Below are positions 39,793-49,546 of a stretch of DNA of 64,000 bases, in pieces. How positions within the stretch are numbered: the stretch's first letter is position 1; each line of letters opens with the position of its first letter. Under the pieces are notes generated by a model. That model searched no databases, was not told where the DNA came from, and saw only the letters and a program-made list of their open reading frames with translations. Made by a program: the position numbers and the translations under genes. Location: contig NZ_JAIMCA010000003.1 in assembly GCF_025499465.1 (NCBI RefSeq), positions 310,001-374,000 on the forward strand, in the 5' to 3' direction. Source of the stretch: Allobosea sp. BH3. Its GTDB lineage: Bacteria; Pseudomonadota; Alphaproteobacteria; Rhizobiales; Beijerinckiaceae.

Positions 39793-40890
39793 ATGGCAGT
39801 TGCTGCGCGTAAGTCGAAAGCCCCCGCTCAACCCAAGGCCGCTGCGAAGCCGGCGAAGGCGCGCTCCGCCAAGGACGGCGCCGGGAAGGCGGCTCCCGCC
39901 CTCAGCAATGTCGCCAGCTTCAGCAAGGACGAAGATCTCCACGCCTATCGCGAGATGCTGCTGATCCGGCGCTTCGAGGAAAAGGCCGGCCAGATGTACG
40001 GCATGGGCCTGATCGGCGGCTTCTGCCACCTCTATATCGGCCAGGAAGCCGTGGTCATCGGCATGCAGATGGCCTCCAAGGACGGCGATCAGGTCATCAC
40101 CGGTTATCGCGACCACGGCCACATGCTGGCCTGCGGCATGGAATCGCGCGGCGTGATGGCGGAGCTGACCGGCCGGCGCGGCGGCTATTCGCGCGGCAAG
40201 GGCGGCTCCATGCACATGTTCTCCCGCGAGAAGAACTTCTACGGCGGCCACGGCATCGTCGGCGCCCAGGTCTCGCTCGGCACGGGCCTGGCCTTCGCCG
40301 ACTGGTATCGCGGCGACAAGACGGTCTCGATGACCTATTTCGGCGACGGCGCCGCCAATCAGGGCCAGGTCTACGAGAGCTTCAACATGGCCAAGCTCTG
40401 GAAGCTGCCGGTCGTGTTCATCATCGAGAACAACCGCTACGCCATGGGCACCGCGGTGAACCGCGCCTCCGCGCAGACCGATTTCTCCCGCCGCGGCGTG
40501 TCCTTCGGCATCCCGGGCGAGCAGGTCGACGGCATGGATGTGCGGGCGGTCCGCGAGGCCGGCCTGCGCGCCATCGAGCATGCACGCTCCGGCAAGGGCC
40601 CCTACATCCTCGAGATGCAGACCTATCGCTATCGCGGCCATTCGATGTCCGACCCGGCGAAGTATCGCTCGAAGGACGAGGTCCAGCGCATGCGCGAGGA
40701 GCACGATCCGATCGAGCAGGTGAGGGCGCGTCTCGTTCGTGACTTCAAGATCGCCGAGGACGAGCTCAAGTCGATCGACGCCAAGGTCCGCGAGATCGTC
40801 AACGACGCCGCCGAGTTCGCCACGCATGATCCCGAGCCCGATCCCTCGGAGCTCTTCACCGATATCCTGCTGGAGCCGGCGCAGGGCTGA
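39793..40890 (+). CDS. pdhA: Pyruvate dehydrogenase E1 alpha subunit
   Basis: A 365-residue E1 alpha subunit of the alpha2beta2-type pyruvate dehydrogenase, which decarboxylates pyruvate with thiamine diphosphate. The TPP motif GDGAANQGQVYESFNMAKLWKLPVVFIIEN and the GRKGSMH-type loop (RGKGGSMHMFS) are intact. An Ala/Lys/Pro-rich leader of about 45 residues precedes the domain, as in rhizobia. GGAGG seven bases before ATG 39793 fixes the start. First gene of pdhABC. Confidence 0.96.
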   Translation: MAVAARKSKAPAQPKAAAKPAKARSAKDGAGKAAPALSNVASFSKDEDLHAYREMLLIRRFEEKAGQMYGMGLIGGFCHLYIGQEAVVIGMQMASKDGDQVITGYRDHGHMLACGMESRGVMAELTGRRGGYSRGKGGSMHMFSREKNFYGGHGIVGAQVSLGTGLAFADWYRGDKTVSMTYFGDGAANQGQVYESFNMAKLWKLPVVFIIENNRYAMGTAVNRASAQTDFSRRGVSFGIPGEQVDGMDVRAVREAGLRAIEHARSGKGPYILEMQTYRYRGHSMSDPAKYRSKDEVQRMREEHDPIEQVRARLVRDFKIAEDELKSIDAKVREIVNDAAEFATHDPEPDPSELFTDILLEPAQG

Positions 40891-40947
40891 CGCCTCAGCG
40901 CAACGCCTGCCTCGTCCTTTCCCGCGTATTCAGATCCGGGTGCGTTC

Positions 40948-42360
40948 ATGCCGATCGACATTCTCATGCCTGCCCTTTCTCCCACCATGGAGGAAGGAAA
41001 ACTGGCCAAGTGGCTGAAAAAAGAAGGCGATCAGGTCAAGGCCGGCGACATCATCGCCGAGATCGAGACCGATAAGGCCACCATGGAGGTCGAGGCGGTC
41101 GACGAGGGCATCCTCGCGAAGATCCTCGTCGCCGACGGCACCGAGAACGTCGCGGTCAACACCCCGATCGCGGTGATCGCGGCCGAGGGCGAGGACGTCT
41201 CCGCCGCGGCAGCTGTCGACCCGGCAACGATCAACCCGACTGCGCCGCAGGCAGCAGCGGCGCCCTCCAAGCAGGAGGAGGTCGCTCCGGCCGCCGCCCC
41301 GGCAGCGAGTGCGCCCGTCAGCGTGCCGGCGCAGGCGAAGGCCTATGACGCGTCGAGCGAGTTCCCCGCCGGTGCCGAGATCGGCATGCAGACGGTCCGC
41401 GAGGCGCTGCGCGATGCCATGGCCGAGGAGATGCGCCGCGACGGCGATGTCTTCGTGATGGGCGAGGAGGTCGCCGAATACCAGGGCGCCTACAAGGTCA
41501 CGCAGGGGCTGCTCCAGGAGTTCGGGCCCAGGCGCGTCATCGATACCCCGATCACAGAGCATGGCTTCGCCGGCATCGGCGTCGGCGCGGCGCTCTCGGG
41601 CCTTCGGCCCATCGTCGAGTTCATGACCTTCAACTTCGCCATGCAGGCGATCGACCAGATCATCAACTCCGCAGCCAAGACGCTCTACATGTCCGGCGGC
41701 CAGATGGGCGCGCCGATCGTCTTCCGCGGCCCGAACGGCGCCGCCGCCCGCGTCGGCGCCCAGCACAGCCACGACTATGCCGCCTGGTACTCGAACGTGC
41801 CCGGCCTCAAGGTGGTGGTGCCCTATAGCGCTTCCGACGCCAAGGGCCTGCTGAAGAGCGCGATCCGCGACCCGAACCCGGTGATCTTCCTCGAAAACGA
41901 GATCATGTACGGCAAGTCCTTCGAGGTTCCGAAGGGCGACGACTTCCTGATCCCGATCGGCAAGGCCAAGGTCGTGCGCCCCGGCACGGATGTCACCATC
42001 GTCTCCTTCGGCATCGGCATGACCTATGCGCTCGGTGCCGCCGAGGCGCTGGCGAAGGAAGGCATCGAAGCGGAGGTCATCGACCTGCGCACGATCCGGC
42101 CGATGGACATCGAGACCGTGATCGCTTCGGTGCGGAAGACCAATCGCTGCGTCGCGGTCGAGGAGGGCTTCCCGCAGTCCGGCGTCACCGCCGAGATCGG
42201 CATGAAGATCATGGAGGCGGCGTTCGACTATCTCGACGCTCCCGTCGCCCGCGTCACCGGCAAGGACGTGCCGATGCCCTACGCGGCGAACCTCGAGAAG
42301 CTCGCCTTGCCGAATGTCGGCGAGGTCGTCGCGGCGGCCAAGGCCGTCTGCTATCGCTGA
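40948..42360 (+). CDS. pdhB: Pyruvate dehydrogenase E1 beta subunit with N-terminal lipoyl domain
   Basis: A 470-residue E1 beta. Unlike most E1 beta proteins it begins with a full lipoyl domain (residues 1-80; lipoyl Lys in [11 protein letters not shown]) and an Ala/Pro linker (about 85-130), then the transketolase-like E1 beta core ([27 protein letters not shown]). This fusion is characteristic of alphaproteobacterial PdhB and adds a second lipoyl carrier to the complex. It lies 57 bp after pdhA. Confidence 0.96.
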   Translation: MPIDILMPALSPTMEEGKLAKWLKKEGDQVKAGDIIAEIETDKATMEVEAVDEGILAKILVADGTENVAVNTPIAVIAAEGEDVSAAAAVDPATINPTAPQAAAAPSKQEEVAPAAAPAASAPVSVPAQAKAYDASSEFPAGAEIGMQTVREALRDAMAEEMRRDGDVFVMGEEVAEYQGAYKVTQGLLQEFGPRRVIDTPITEHGFAGIGVGAALSGLRPIVEFMTFNFAMQAIDQIINSAAKTLYMSGGQMGAPIVFRGPNGAAARVGAQHSHDYAAWYSNVPGLKVVVPYSASDAKGLLKSAIRDPNPVIFLENEIMYGKSFEVPKGDDFLIPIGKAKVVRPGTDVTIVSFGIGMTYALGAAEALAKEGIEAEVIDLRTIRPMDIETVIASVRKTNRCVAVEEGFPQSGVTAEIGMKIMEAAFDYLDAPVARVTGKDVPMPYAANLEKLALPNVGEVVAAAKAVCYR

Positions 42361-42372
42361 GAGGGCTGACCG

Positions 42373-43719
42373 ATGCCGACCAACATCCTGATGCCCGCGC
42401 TCTCTCCCACGATGGAGAAGGGCAATCTCGCCAAGTGGCTGAAGAAGGAAGGCGACGCGATCAAGGCCGGCGACATCATCGCCGAGATCGAGACCGACAA
42501 GGCGACCATGGAGGTCGAGGCGGTCGACGAGGGTATCCTCGCCAAGATCGTGGTGCCGGAAGGCACGGCCGATGTCGCCGTCAACGAGGTCATTGCCGTG
42601 ATTGCGGGCGAGGGCGAGGATGCCAAGAGCGTCTCCGCTCCGGCTGCGAGCGCCGCCCCGAAGGCGGATGCTCCCAAGGCCGAACCTGCCAAGGCTGAAG
42701 CTGCTCCGGCGGCGGCGCCCGCTGCCGCCAAGGCTCCCGAAGCGCCGGCTGCTCCGGTGAAATCGGACGGCAGCCGTCCGTTCGCTTCGCCGCTGGCGCG
42801 TCGCATGGCCAAGGATGCCGGCCTCGACCTCTCCGCCATCAAGGGCTCCGGCCCGCATGGCCGTATCGTCGAGAAGGATGTCGAGGCCGCGAAGGCGGGT
42901 GGCGGCGCCAAGCCCGCGCCCGCGGCTGCTTCGGCAGCCGCTTCTGCGCCGAAGCCCGTCGCCGCGCCGCTCGCCACTGGGCAGTCCGACGAGGCGGTCA
43001 AGAAGCTGTTCGCGCCGGGCTCCTATGAGGAGATCCCGCATGACGGCATGCGCAAGACCATCGCGCGGCGCCTCACCGAGGCAAAGCAGACCATCCCGCA
43101 TTTCTACGTCACGGTGGATTGCGAGCTCGATGCGCTGCTGAAGCTGCGTGGCGAGCTCAACGCCGCCGCCCCGGAGAAGGACGGCAAGCCGGCCTACAAG
43201 CTCTCGGTCAACGACATGGTCATCAAGGCGCTGGCGCTGGCGCTCAAGGCCGTGCCGGACGCCAATGTGAGCTGGACCGACGGCGCCATGCTCAAGCACA
43301 AGCACGCCGATGTCGGCGTCGCGGTCTCGATCCCGGGCGGGCTGATCACGCCGATCGTGCGCGATGCCTGCCACAAGACGCTGTCGCAGATCTCCAACGA
43401 GATGAAGGACATGGCGGCGCGCGCCAAGACCCGCAAGCTCAAGCCCGAGGAGTACCAGGGCGGCACGACGGCCGTCTCCAACCTCGGCATGTTCGGGGTC
43501 AAGGACTTCGCCGCGGTCATCAACCCGCCTCATGCGACGATCCTGGCGGTCGGCGCCGGCGAGCCGCGCGTCATCGTCAAGGGCGGCCAGCCGGCCGTGG
43601 CGACCGTGATGTCGGTGACGCTCTCGACCGACCACCGTGCCGTCGATGGCGCGCTCGGAGCCGAACTGCTCCAGGCCTTCAAGGGCTTCATCGAGAAGCC
43701 CATGGCAATGCTGGTGTGA
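42373..43719 (+). CDS. pdhC: Dihydrolipoamide acetyltransferase (E2)
   Basis: A 448-residue E2 core of pyruvate dehydrogenase: an N-terminal lipoyl domain (1-80; [11 protein letters not shown]), an Ala/Pro linker, the E3-binding domain (about 137-175; [34 protein letters not shown]), a second linker, and the catalytic domain with [12 protein letters not shown]. Twelve bases separate it from pdhB. Its lipoyl domain is almost the same as that of PdhB, showing gene duplication. Confidence 0.96.
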   Translation: MPTNILMPALSPTMEKGNLAKWLKKEGDAIKAGDIIAEIETDKATMEVEAVDEGILAKIVVPEGTADVAVNEVIAVIAGEGEDAKSVSAPAASAAPKADAPKAEPAKAEAAPAAAPAAAKAPEAPAAPVKSDGSRPFASPLARRMAKDAGLDLSAIKGSGPHGRIVEKDVEAAKAGGGAKPAPAAASAAASAPKPVAAPLATGQSDEAVKKLFAPGSYEEIPHDGMRKTIARRLTEAKQTIPHFYVTVDCELDALLKLRGELNAAAPEKDGKPAYKLSVNDMVIKALALALKAVPDANVSWTDGAMLKHKHADVGVAVSIPGGLITPIVRDACHKTLSQISNEMKDMAARAKTRKLKPEEYQGGTTAVSNLGMFGVKDFAAVINPPHATILAVGAGEPRVIVKGGQPAVATVMSVTLSTDHRAVDGALGAELLQAFKGFIEKPMAMLV

Positions 43720-43726
43720 GGCGGCG

Positions 43727-44419
43727 ATGACCCGCCGCGCCCGCATCCTCGCCTTTGGCGATTCCCTCACCTGGGGGCGGATTGCCAACCGACCTGAGCG
43801 TCATGGCGAGGATGTGCGGTGGCCGCGCGTGCTGGAAAAGGCGCTCGGCGGCTATGCGACGGTCATCGAGGAAGGGCTCAATGGGCGGCGGATCGCGCTC
43901 GAGGACCCGCTGCGCCCTTACCGCTCCGGCATCTCGCTGCTGCCGCTGTTCATCGAGTGTCACGCGCCGCTCGACCTCGTCATCCTCATGCTCGGCACCA
44001 ATGACTGCCAGCGCCAGCACTCGCTCTCGCCTTACGATGTCGCCCGTTCGATGCGGATGCTGGCGCAGGTGGCACAGCGCCCACCCGTTGAGCCCGGCAT
44101 GCCCGTGCCGGAGGTGCTGATCGTCGCGCCGCCGATCGTACGAAAGCCTGACGATCCGGAACACGAGGCCCACTTCACCATGGAGGGGGCCTCCGAGAAG
44201 ATGGCGCTGCTGGCGACCTATTATCGCCGCATCGCCGACGAGATCGGCGTCAACTTCTTCGATGCGGCGGCTGTCGCGAAGGTATCCGGCGAGGACGGCA
44301 TCCATCTCGACGCCGAGAACACCCGTGCCATCGGCCTGGCGCTGGCTCCGGTCATTGACAGCTTGCTCGGCCTGCCGCTGCCAGCGCGCGGTCCCGCGCT
44401 GCAGATCACCGGTCCATGA
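43727..44419 (+). CDS. SGNH/GDSL hydrolase inside the pyruvate dehydrogenase operon
   Basis: A 230-residue cytosolic SGNH hydrolase. The blocks are GDSLTWG (catalytic Ser about residue 12), GLNGRR, MLGTNDCQ and DGIHLDAEN (Asp and His). The start ATG 43727 is seven bases after the pdhC stop, and lpd follows by 75 bp. A hydrolase in this position recurs in related genomes, but its substrate, perhaps an acyl ester or thioester, is not established. Confidence 0.88.
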   Translation: MTRRARILAFGDSLTWGRIANRPERHGEDVRWPRVLEKALGGYATVIEEGLNGRRIALEDPLRPYRSGISLLPLFIECHAPLDLVILMLGTNDCQRQHSLSPYDVARSMRMLAQVAQRPPVEPGMPVPEVLIVAPPIVRKPDDPEHEAHFTMEGASEKMALLATYYRRIADEIGVNFFDAAAVAKVSGEDGIHLDAENTRAIGLALAPVIDSLLGLPLPARGPALQITGP

Positions 44420-44494
44420 ACACCATTCGACCGGGGGCCTGCCCCCCAACAGCAACGCCTCCCGCATTGGGAGCAATGAGCCGAGGTATTACCC

Positions 44495-45934
44495 ATGGCT
44501 GACTACGACATCATCGTCATCGGCTCCGGCCCCGGCGGCTATATCGCGGCGATCCGGGCCGCCCAGCTCGGCTTCAAGACCGCGATCGTCGAGCGCGAGC
44601 ATCTCGCCGGCATCTGCTCCAACTGGGGCTGCATCCCGACCAAGGCGCTGCTGCGCTCGGCCGAGGTGCTGCACAACGGCCAGCACGCCAAGGATTACGG
44701 GCTCGTGCTGGAAGGCTCGTTCAAGGCCGATCTCGAGGCCGTGGTGCAGCGCTCGCGCGGAATCGCCGTCCGGATGAACAACGGCGTCCAGTTCCTGATG
44801 AAGAAGAACAAGGTCGACGTGATCTGGGGCGAGGCCAAGCTGACCAAACCCGGCACCATCACCGTCGCGCCGACCAAGAAGGCGATCATGCAGCCGCAGG
44901 GGCCGATCCCGAAGAATGCGAAGGGCGAGGGCACCTATACGGCCGATCACATCATCGTCGCGACCGGCGCCCGGCCGCGCGCGCTGCCCGGCATCGAGGC
45001 GGACGGCAAGCTGATCTGGACCTACTTTGAGTCGCTGGTCCCGAAAAAGCTGCCGAAATCACTCCTCGTGATGGGCTCCGGCGCCATCGGCATCGAATTC
45101 GCGTCCTTCTACAGGACGCTGGGTGTCGAGGTCACCGTGGTCGAGCTGCTGCCGCAGATCCTGCCCGTCGAGGATGCCGAGGTTTCGGCCTTCGCGCGCA
45201 AGGCCTTCGAGAAGCAGGGCATCAAGATCCTGACCGGTGCCAAGGTCACCAAGGTCGAGAAGGGCGCAGACTCCGTCACCGCCCATATCGAGGATGAGAA
45301 GGGCGGCAAGCAGACGATCACGGCCGACCGCTTGATCTCGGCCGTCGGCGTCGTCGGCAATGTCGAGAACATCGGGCTGGAGGCGCTCGGGGTGAAGACC
45401 GATCGCGGCACCATCGTGATCGACGACTTCTGCCGGACCAACGTCAAGGGCGTCTACGCCATCGGCGACGTTGCTGGCCCGCCGATGCTGGCCCACAAGG
45501 CCGAGCACGAGGCCGTCATCTGCGTCGAAGCGATCAAGGGCCTGCATCCGCACCCGATGGACAAGCAGATGATTCCGGGCTGCACCTATTGCCACCCGCA
45601 GATCGCCAGCGTCGGCCTGACCGAGGCGAAGGCCAAGGCTGCCGGCTACGAGCTGAAGGTCGGCCGCTTCAACTTCGTCGCCAACGGCAAGGCCGTCGCG
45701 CTCGGCGAGGATGCGGGGCTGGCGAAGACGATCTTCGACGCCAAGACAGGCAAGCTGCTGGGCGCCCATCTGGTCGGCCCGGAAGTGACCGAGCTGATCC
45801 AGGGCTTCGTCGTCGCGATGAACCTCGAGACGACCGAGGAAGAGCTGATGCACACCGTCTTCCCGCATCCGACCCTGTCGGAGGTGATGAAGGAGAGCGT
45901 GCTCGACGCCTACGGCAAGGTGCTGAACGCCTGA
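44495..45934 (+). CDS. lpd: Dihydrolipoyl dehydrogenase (E3)
   Basis: A 479-residue FAD enzyme that reoxidises the lipoyl groups with NAD+. The FAD motif is GSGPGGYIAAIRAAQLG, the redox disulfide is C-SNWG-C in GICSNWGCIPTKALLR (a variant of the usual CLNVGC), the NAD motif is GSGAIGIEFASFYRTLG, and the C-terminal HPHPTLSE/His-Glu pair is present (FPHPTLSEVMKES). Placement with pdhABC marks it as the PDH E3 rather than the oxoglutarate dehydrogenase copy. Confidence 0.96.
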   Translation: MADYDIIVIGSGPGGYIAAIRAAQLGFKTAIVEREHLAGICSNWGCIPTKALLRSAEVLHNGQHAKDYGLVLEGSFKADLEAVVQRSRGIAVRMNNGVQFLMKKNKVDVIWGEAKLTKPGTITVAPTKKAIMQPQGPIPKNAKGEGTYTADHIIVATGARPRALPGIEADGKLIWTYFESLVPKKLPKSLLVMGSGAIGIEFASFYRTLGVEVTVVELLPQILPVEDAEVSAFARKAFEKQGIKILTGAKVTKVEKGADSVTAHIEDEKGGKQTITADRLISAVGVVGNVENIGLEALGVKTDRGTIVIDDFCRTNVKGVYAIGDVAGPPMLAHKAEHEAVICVEAIKGLHPHPMDKQMIPGCTYCHPQIASVGLTEAKAKAAGYELKVGRFNFVANGKAVALGEDAGLAKTIFDAKTGKLLGAHLVGPEVTELIQGFVVAMNLETTEEELMHTVFPHPTLSEVMKESVLDAYGKVLNA

Positions 45935-45973
45935 GGGACGAAGAGGCTCGGCTCTTGTCCGGAGGAGATCGCG

Positions 45974-46744
45974 GTGAGGAGAATCGTGCTGGCGGCGGTC
46001 GCCGCGTTGGGGCTCGTCACTTCGACGGCGGCGCTCGCCTGCGAGGGCGGTAGCTGCGTCAACGGGCTGGCTTATGAGGCCTTCGGCCCGGCGCCGGGGA
46101 CGGGCTCGCCGGTGCTCGCCATCTTCGTGCATGGCGACGTCTCGGACGGTGGCCCCGCGGACTACATGTATTCCTATGCGAGGCAGTTCGCCGCTTCGCG
46201 CAAGAACGTCGTCGCGATCGCGCTGCTGCGGCCAGGCTATTACGACCGGGCCGGACGGCGCAGCGACGGCTCGGACAACGGCCGGCGCGACACCTTTCAC
46301 TCCGGCAACAACAGGGCCGTTTCCGGCGCGATCCGCGAATTGCGCCAGATCTACAAGGCCCGTGCGATCGTGGCGATCGGCCATTCCGGCGGGGCCGGCG
46401 CGCTCGGCGTCATCGCGGGTAGCGATCCCGGGCTGATCAACGGGCTCGTCCTGGCGTCCTGCCCCTGCGACGTTACGGCCTGGAGAGCCAGTCGCGGGCG
46501 CGGAGGGCGGTATTCCTCGCAATCGCCGGTCGACTACCTGTCCGGCATCCCGCGGGGGATCCCGATCGTCGCCGTCACAGGCAAGGCGGACGACAACACG
46601 CGCCCAGAGCTGGCCAACGACTACGTGGCCAGGGCCCAGGCGCTTGGATTGAATGCCCGGCTGCAGCTCGTCGGCGGCGGGCACGGCTTCGGCAGCGGCG
46701 TCGGTAGCGCGGCGGTCTCGGCGCTGGGCGGGATGGCACGCTGA
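45974..46744 (+). CDS. Secreted alpha/beta hydrolase (esterase-like)
   Basis: A 256-residue protein starting at GTG 45974 with a signal peptide (MRRIVLAAVAALGLVTSTAALA). The alpha/beta fold has the nucleophile GHSGGAG (Ser near residue 138), oxyanion FVHGD and a possible His in GGGHGFGSG. Two Cys pairs (CEGGSC and CPC) hint at periplasmic disulfides. It follows lpd by 39 bp; any link to lipoate metabolism is speculative. Confidence 0.78.
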   Translation: MRRIVLAAVAALGLVTSTAALACEGGSCVNGLAYEAFGPAPGTGSPVLAIFVHGDVSDGGPADYMYSYARQFAASRKNVVAIALLRPGYYDRAGRRSDGSDNGRRDTFHSGNNRAVSGAIRELRQIYKARAIVAIGHSGGAGALGVIAGSDPGLINGLVLASCPCDVTAWRASRGRGGRYSSQSPVDYLSGIPRGIPIVAVTGKADDNTRPELANDYVARAQALGLNARLQLVGGGHGFGSGVGSAAVSALGGMAR

Positions 46745-46777
46745 GGTGGCGGGAAGAGCTTTCCTCCGGAACCGTCC

Positions 46778-47128
46778 ATGCTCATGGTGGCACGCATGAC
46801 CCCACGCCAGTCAAAACGCGGGCCGCGCCCCGTCCCGGACGAGAAGGTGGAGATCCTGCCGCCGCGCCGGGAGCTGGGGCTGGACTGGAGCGTCATCATC
46901 CCCACGGTGGCGTCCGGCATGGTGATCGGCTTCGTCGCGAGCCTGATCGTCGGCGGCGGAGGGTTGATACGCCATGCCGTGGTCGGCGTGCTCGGCATGC
47001 TGGTGGGGCAGGGGATCGTGAGATTGACCGGCTGGCGGCTGAGGACAGGCTATTCCTTCCTCGACGATGCCGGAATGGCCGTGCTGGGGGCTATCATGGT
47101 GATCCTGCTGGCGCGCTTCATCGCCTAG
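46778..47128 (+). CDS. Small membrane protein related to GlsB/YeaQ/YmgE
   Basis: A 116-residue protein with a basic N-terminal tail of about 35 residues and three hydrophobic segments (about 38-60, 63-82 and 96-115). The Gly-rich pattern GMVIGFVASLIVGGGGLIRHAVVGVLGMLVGQGI resembles the transglycosylase-associated (GlsB/YeaQ) family, like the next gene. Start ATG 46778 (GGAA six bases upstream) or a later ATG at 46796. The function is unknown. Confidence 0.65.
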   Translation: MLMVARMTPRQSKRGPRPVPDEKVEILPPRRELGLDWSVIIPTVASGMVIGFVASLIVGGGGLIRHAVVGVLGMLVGQGIVRLTGWRLRTGYSFLDDAGMAVLGAIMVILLARFIA

Positions 47129-47180
47129 CCGGGATGGTTCGACGGACGCGCATCGGCGCAAGGCTTGGAGAGTGTCTGAT

Positions 47181-47459
47181 ATGGAAAGCTTCGCCGCCAC
47201 CATGGCCCAGCCGGGCTACGGCTTCTTCGCCACCCTTCTGATCGGGCTTCTCGCCGGCTGGATCGCCGAGCGCCTGACCTCCGAGGATCACGGCCTGCTG
47301 ACCAACATGCTCGTCGGCGTCGCCGGCTCCTTCGTCGGGGCCAAGCTCGCCGAACTGCTGGAGATCCCGGTGTTCGGCTTCTGGCGCACGCTGCTGGCGG
47401 CGGTATGCGGCGCCGTGGTCGTGATCGTGATCTGGAACGCGCTGCGCAAACGCGGCTGA
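47181..47459 (+). CDS. GlsB/YeaQ/YmgE family membrane protein
   Basis: A 92-residue protein with three membrane segments and the family pattern GLLAGWIAERLT...GLLTNMLVGVAGSFVGAKLAELL. Members are envelope or stress-linked small membrane proteins of unclear function. ATG 47181 is preferred over GTG 47172 because of a TTGGAG site ten bases upstream. It precedes lipA by 97 bp. Confidence 0.85.
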   Translation: MESFAATMAQPGYGFFATLLIGLLAGWIAERLTSEDHGLLTNMLVGVAGSFVGAKLAELLEIPVFGFWRTLLAAVCGAVVVIVIWNALRKRG

Positions 47460-47465
47460 AACCCT

Positions 47466-47492
47466 GTTGCGCCGCAGGCTGTTGCGGCGCAG
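47466..47492. repeat. Tandem GTTGCGSCGCAG motifs and hairpin before lipA
   Basis: GTTGCGCCGCAG (47466-47477) and GTTGCGGCGCAG (47481-47492) are tandem near-identical copies, offset by 15 bases. TGCGCCGCA (47468-47476) and TGCGGCGCA (47483-47491) also pair as a 9-bp stem. It could be the terminator of the upstream gene, since T residues follow only briefly (CACTTTG), or a pair of operator sites for lipA. Confidence 0.45.
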
Positions 47493-47556
47493 CACTTTGA
47501 GGATTAGCTAGGTCGAAGCCGGTATTGCCGGCTCCGCTGATGACCCGGACCCTGAC

Positions 47557-48564
47557 ATGGCGCTTGTTCTAGACCTGCTGAACCGCGATCCGCGGCCCAA
47601 CGTCGGCAATCCGAAGGCAGAGGCTCGCCAGCCCGCCGCGGAACTGCGGCACCCGGAGAAGCAGAAGCGCCCGGAGAACCCGGTCCTGCGCAAGCCGGAC
47701 TGGATTCGGGTGAAGGCGCCGGGCTCGCCCAAATGGGCCGAGACCAAGGCGATCGTGAAGGCCGAGAAGCTGGTCACGGTCTGCGAGGAGGCCGGCTGCC
47801 CCAATATCGGCGAGTGCTGGGAGAAGAAGCACGCCACCTTCATGATCATGGGCGACACCTGCACGCGGGCCTGCGCCTTCTGCAATGTGAAGACCGGCGT
47901 GCCGCTGCCGCTTGATGCCGAGGAGCCGCGCAAGGTCGCTGACGCCGTCGCGAAGCTCGGGCTGGAGCATGTCGTCATCACCTCCGTCGACCGCGACGAC
48001 CTGAAGGATGGCGGCGCCGAGCACTTCGCCCAGGTCATCGGCGCGATCCGCAAGGCCTCGCCCGGCACCACCATCGAAATCCTCACCCCGGACTTCCTGC
48101 GCAAGCCGGGCGCGCTCGAAGTGGTCGTGGCGGCGAAGCCCGACGTCTTCAACCACAATCTCGAGACCGTGCCGGGCAGATATCTCAAGGTGCGGCCGGG
48201 CGCGCGCTATTTCCATTCGCTCAGGCTGCTGCAGCGGGTGAAGGAGCTCGACCCCACGATCTTCACCAAGTCCGGCATCATGGTCGGCCTCGGCGAGGAG
48301 CGGAACGAGGTGCTCCAGCTCATGGACGACCTGCGCTCGGCCGAAGTGGACTTCATGACCATCGGCCAGTATCTCGCGCCCTCGCGCAAGCACCATGCGG
48401 TGATGCGCTTCGTCACGCCCGACGAGTTCAAGAGCTTCGAGACCATCGCCTATGCCAAGGGCTTCCTGATGGTGTCCTCGACGCCGCTGACCCGGTCCTC
48501 GCATCATGCTGGCGAGGATTTCGCGCGGCTCAAGGCCACGCGGGCCGAGCGTCTGGGTCACTGA
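47557..48564 (+). CDS. lipA: Lipoyl synthase
   Basis: A 335-residue radical SAM enzyme that inserts two sulfurs into octanoyl groups, making the lipoyl cofactor for PdhB and PdhC. Both cluster motifs are present: the auxiliary [12 protein letters not shown] and the SAM-binding CTRACAFC. The N-terminal extension (about 50 residues, with RNPxxPV-like [14 protein letters not shown]) is usual in alphaproteobacteria. It depends on SUF-made Fe-S clusters. An AGCCGG/CCGGCT hairpin lies at 47517-47533 upstream of the start. Confidence 0.96.
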   Translation: MALVLDLLNRDPRPNVGNPKAEARQPAAELRHPEKQKRPENPVLRKPDWIRVKAPGSPKWAETKAIVKAEKLVTVCEEAGCPNIGECWEKKHATFMIMGDTCTRACAFCNVKTGVPLPLDAEEPRKVADAVAKLGLEHVVITSVDRDDLKDGGAEHFAQVIGAIRKASPGTTIEILTPDFLRKPGALEVVVAAKPDVFNHNLETVPGRYLKVRPGARYFHSLRLLQRVKELDPTIFTKSGIMVGLGEERNEVLQLMDDLRSAEVDFMTIGQYLAPSRKHHAVMRFVTPDEFKSFETIAYAKGFLMVSSTPLTRSSHHAGEDFARLKATRAERLGH

Positions 48565-48577
48565 CGGCGCCGCCGCC

Positions 48578-49048
48578 ATGCCGATGTTCAAAAGCGCCCG
48601 TCGGGTGAAATATTCACCCGAGCAGATGTTCGCGCTGGTGGCGGATGTCGAGAAATACCCGCAGTTCCTGCCGCTCTGCGAGGGGCTGGCCGTGCGCAAG
48701 CGCCTGCCACGGGAGGGCGGCGGCGAGGTGCTGCTCGCCGACATGACCGTCGGCTACAAGGCGATCCGCGAGACCTTCACCAGCCGCGTCACGCTCGATC
48801 CGGAAAACCTCAAGATCCTCGTCGAGTATGTCGACGGGCCATTCCGGCATCTGGAGAACCGCTGGACCTTCAAACCGCATGAGAACGGCTGCGAGATCGG
48901 CTTCTTCATATCCTACGAATTCGCCAGCCGTATGCTCGGCCTGCTGATGGGCACGATGTTCGACAGGGCTTTCCGCAAATTCGCAGAAGCCTTCGAGAAG
49001 CGCGCCGATCTCGTCTATGGCAAGCAAGCGCCGGCGATCGGCTCCTAG
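48578..49048 (+). CDS. START-like protein of the Coq10/RatA family
   Basis: A 156-residue SRPBCC/START-domain protein ([37 protein letters not shown]). The family includes Coq10, which binds ubiquinone, and RatA, named a toxin in Escherichia coli; in alphaproteobacteria the Coq10-like role is more likely. It is 13 bases after lipA. Its stop TAG overlaps the stop of the convergent cinA-like gene within CCTAGG. Confidence 0.88.
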   Translation: MPMFKSARRVKYSPEQMFALVADVEKYPQFLPLCEGLAVRKRLPREGGGEVLLADMTVGYKAIRETFTSRVTLDPENLKILVEYVDGPFRHLENRWTFKPHENGCEIGFFISYEFASRMLGLLMGTMFDRAFRKFAEAFEKRADLVYGKQAPAIGS

Positions 49049-49542
49049 GGGCCGGTCATCGCCGTCTCGCGCAGCAGGTCGAGCGCTTCCAGCACGCTGA
49101 GGCGGCGGATTTCGTCGCGTGATTGCTCGCCGAAGCGCTTCTCGCGATGCTTCGTGCCGGAGGGGCCGGCGCAGGCGAAATGCACAAGCCCGACAGGCTT
49201 CTCGACGCCGCCGCCCCCGGGGCCCGCGACGCCGGTGATCGAGACGGCATAGGTCGCGTTGAGCCGCTCGCGGCCGCCCTCCGCCATGGACCGGGCTACA
49301 GGCTCGCTGACGGCGCCGTGCCGCTCGATGAGCTCGATCGGGACGCCCGCGAGCGCGACCTTCGCCTCGTTGGCATAGGTGACGAGCCCGCCCTGAACCA
49401 TGATCGACGAACCGGCGACCGTCGTCAGCGCCCCGCAGACGAGCCCGCCGGTGCAGGATTCGACGGTCGCGATCGTGAAGCCGCGCTCCTTGCTGATGTT
49501 CAGCAGCTCCGCCGCCAACGAACGGATGTCGAGGTCGAACAT
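49045..49542 (-). CDS. CinA C-terminal domain protein (PncC, nicotinamide-nucleotide amidase family)
   Basis: A 165-residue stand-alone CinA C-terminal domain. Motifs are [22 protein letters not shown] with the Ser of the amidase, [11 protein letters not shown] and [11 protein letters not shown]. The family deamidates NMN (PncC) in pyridine nucleotide salvage; activity here is inferred. It starts four bases after the ispDF stop, so it is in the same operon. Confidence 0.87.
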   Translation of the reverse strand: MFDLDIRSLAAELLNISKERGFTIATVESCTGGLVCGALTTVAGSSIMVQGGLVTYANEAKVALAGVPIELIERHGAVSEPVARSMAEGGRERLNATYAVSITGVAGPGGGGVEKPVGLVHFACAGPSGTKHREKRFGEQSRDEIRRLSVLEALDLLRETAMTGP

Positions 49543-49546
49543 GGGC

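Noticed and set aside
40930..43788. A 952-codon open frame on the minus strand over pdhB and pdhC
   Set aside because: It is fully antisense to two certain genes; the sequence is His/Asp/Arg-rich low-complexity of the kind made by GC-rich codon bias.
44610..44650. Damaged redox site in Lpd (CSNWGC and not CLNVGC)
   Set aside because: Both cysteines and their spacing are intact, and variants with W at this place occur in functional family members.
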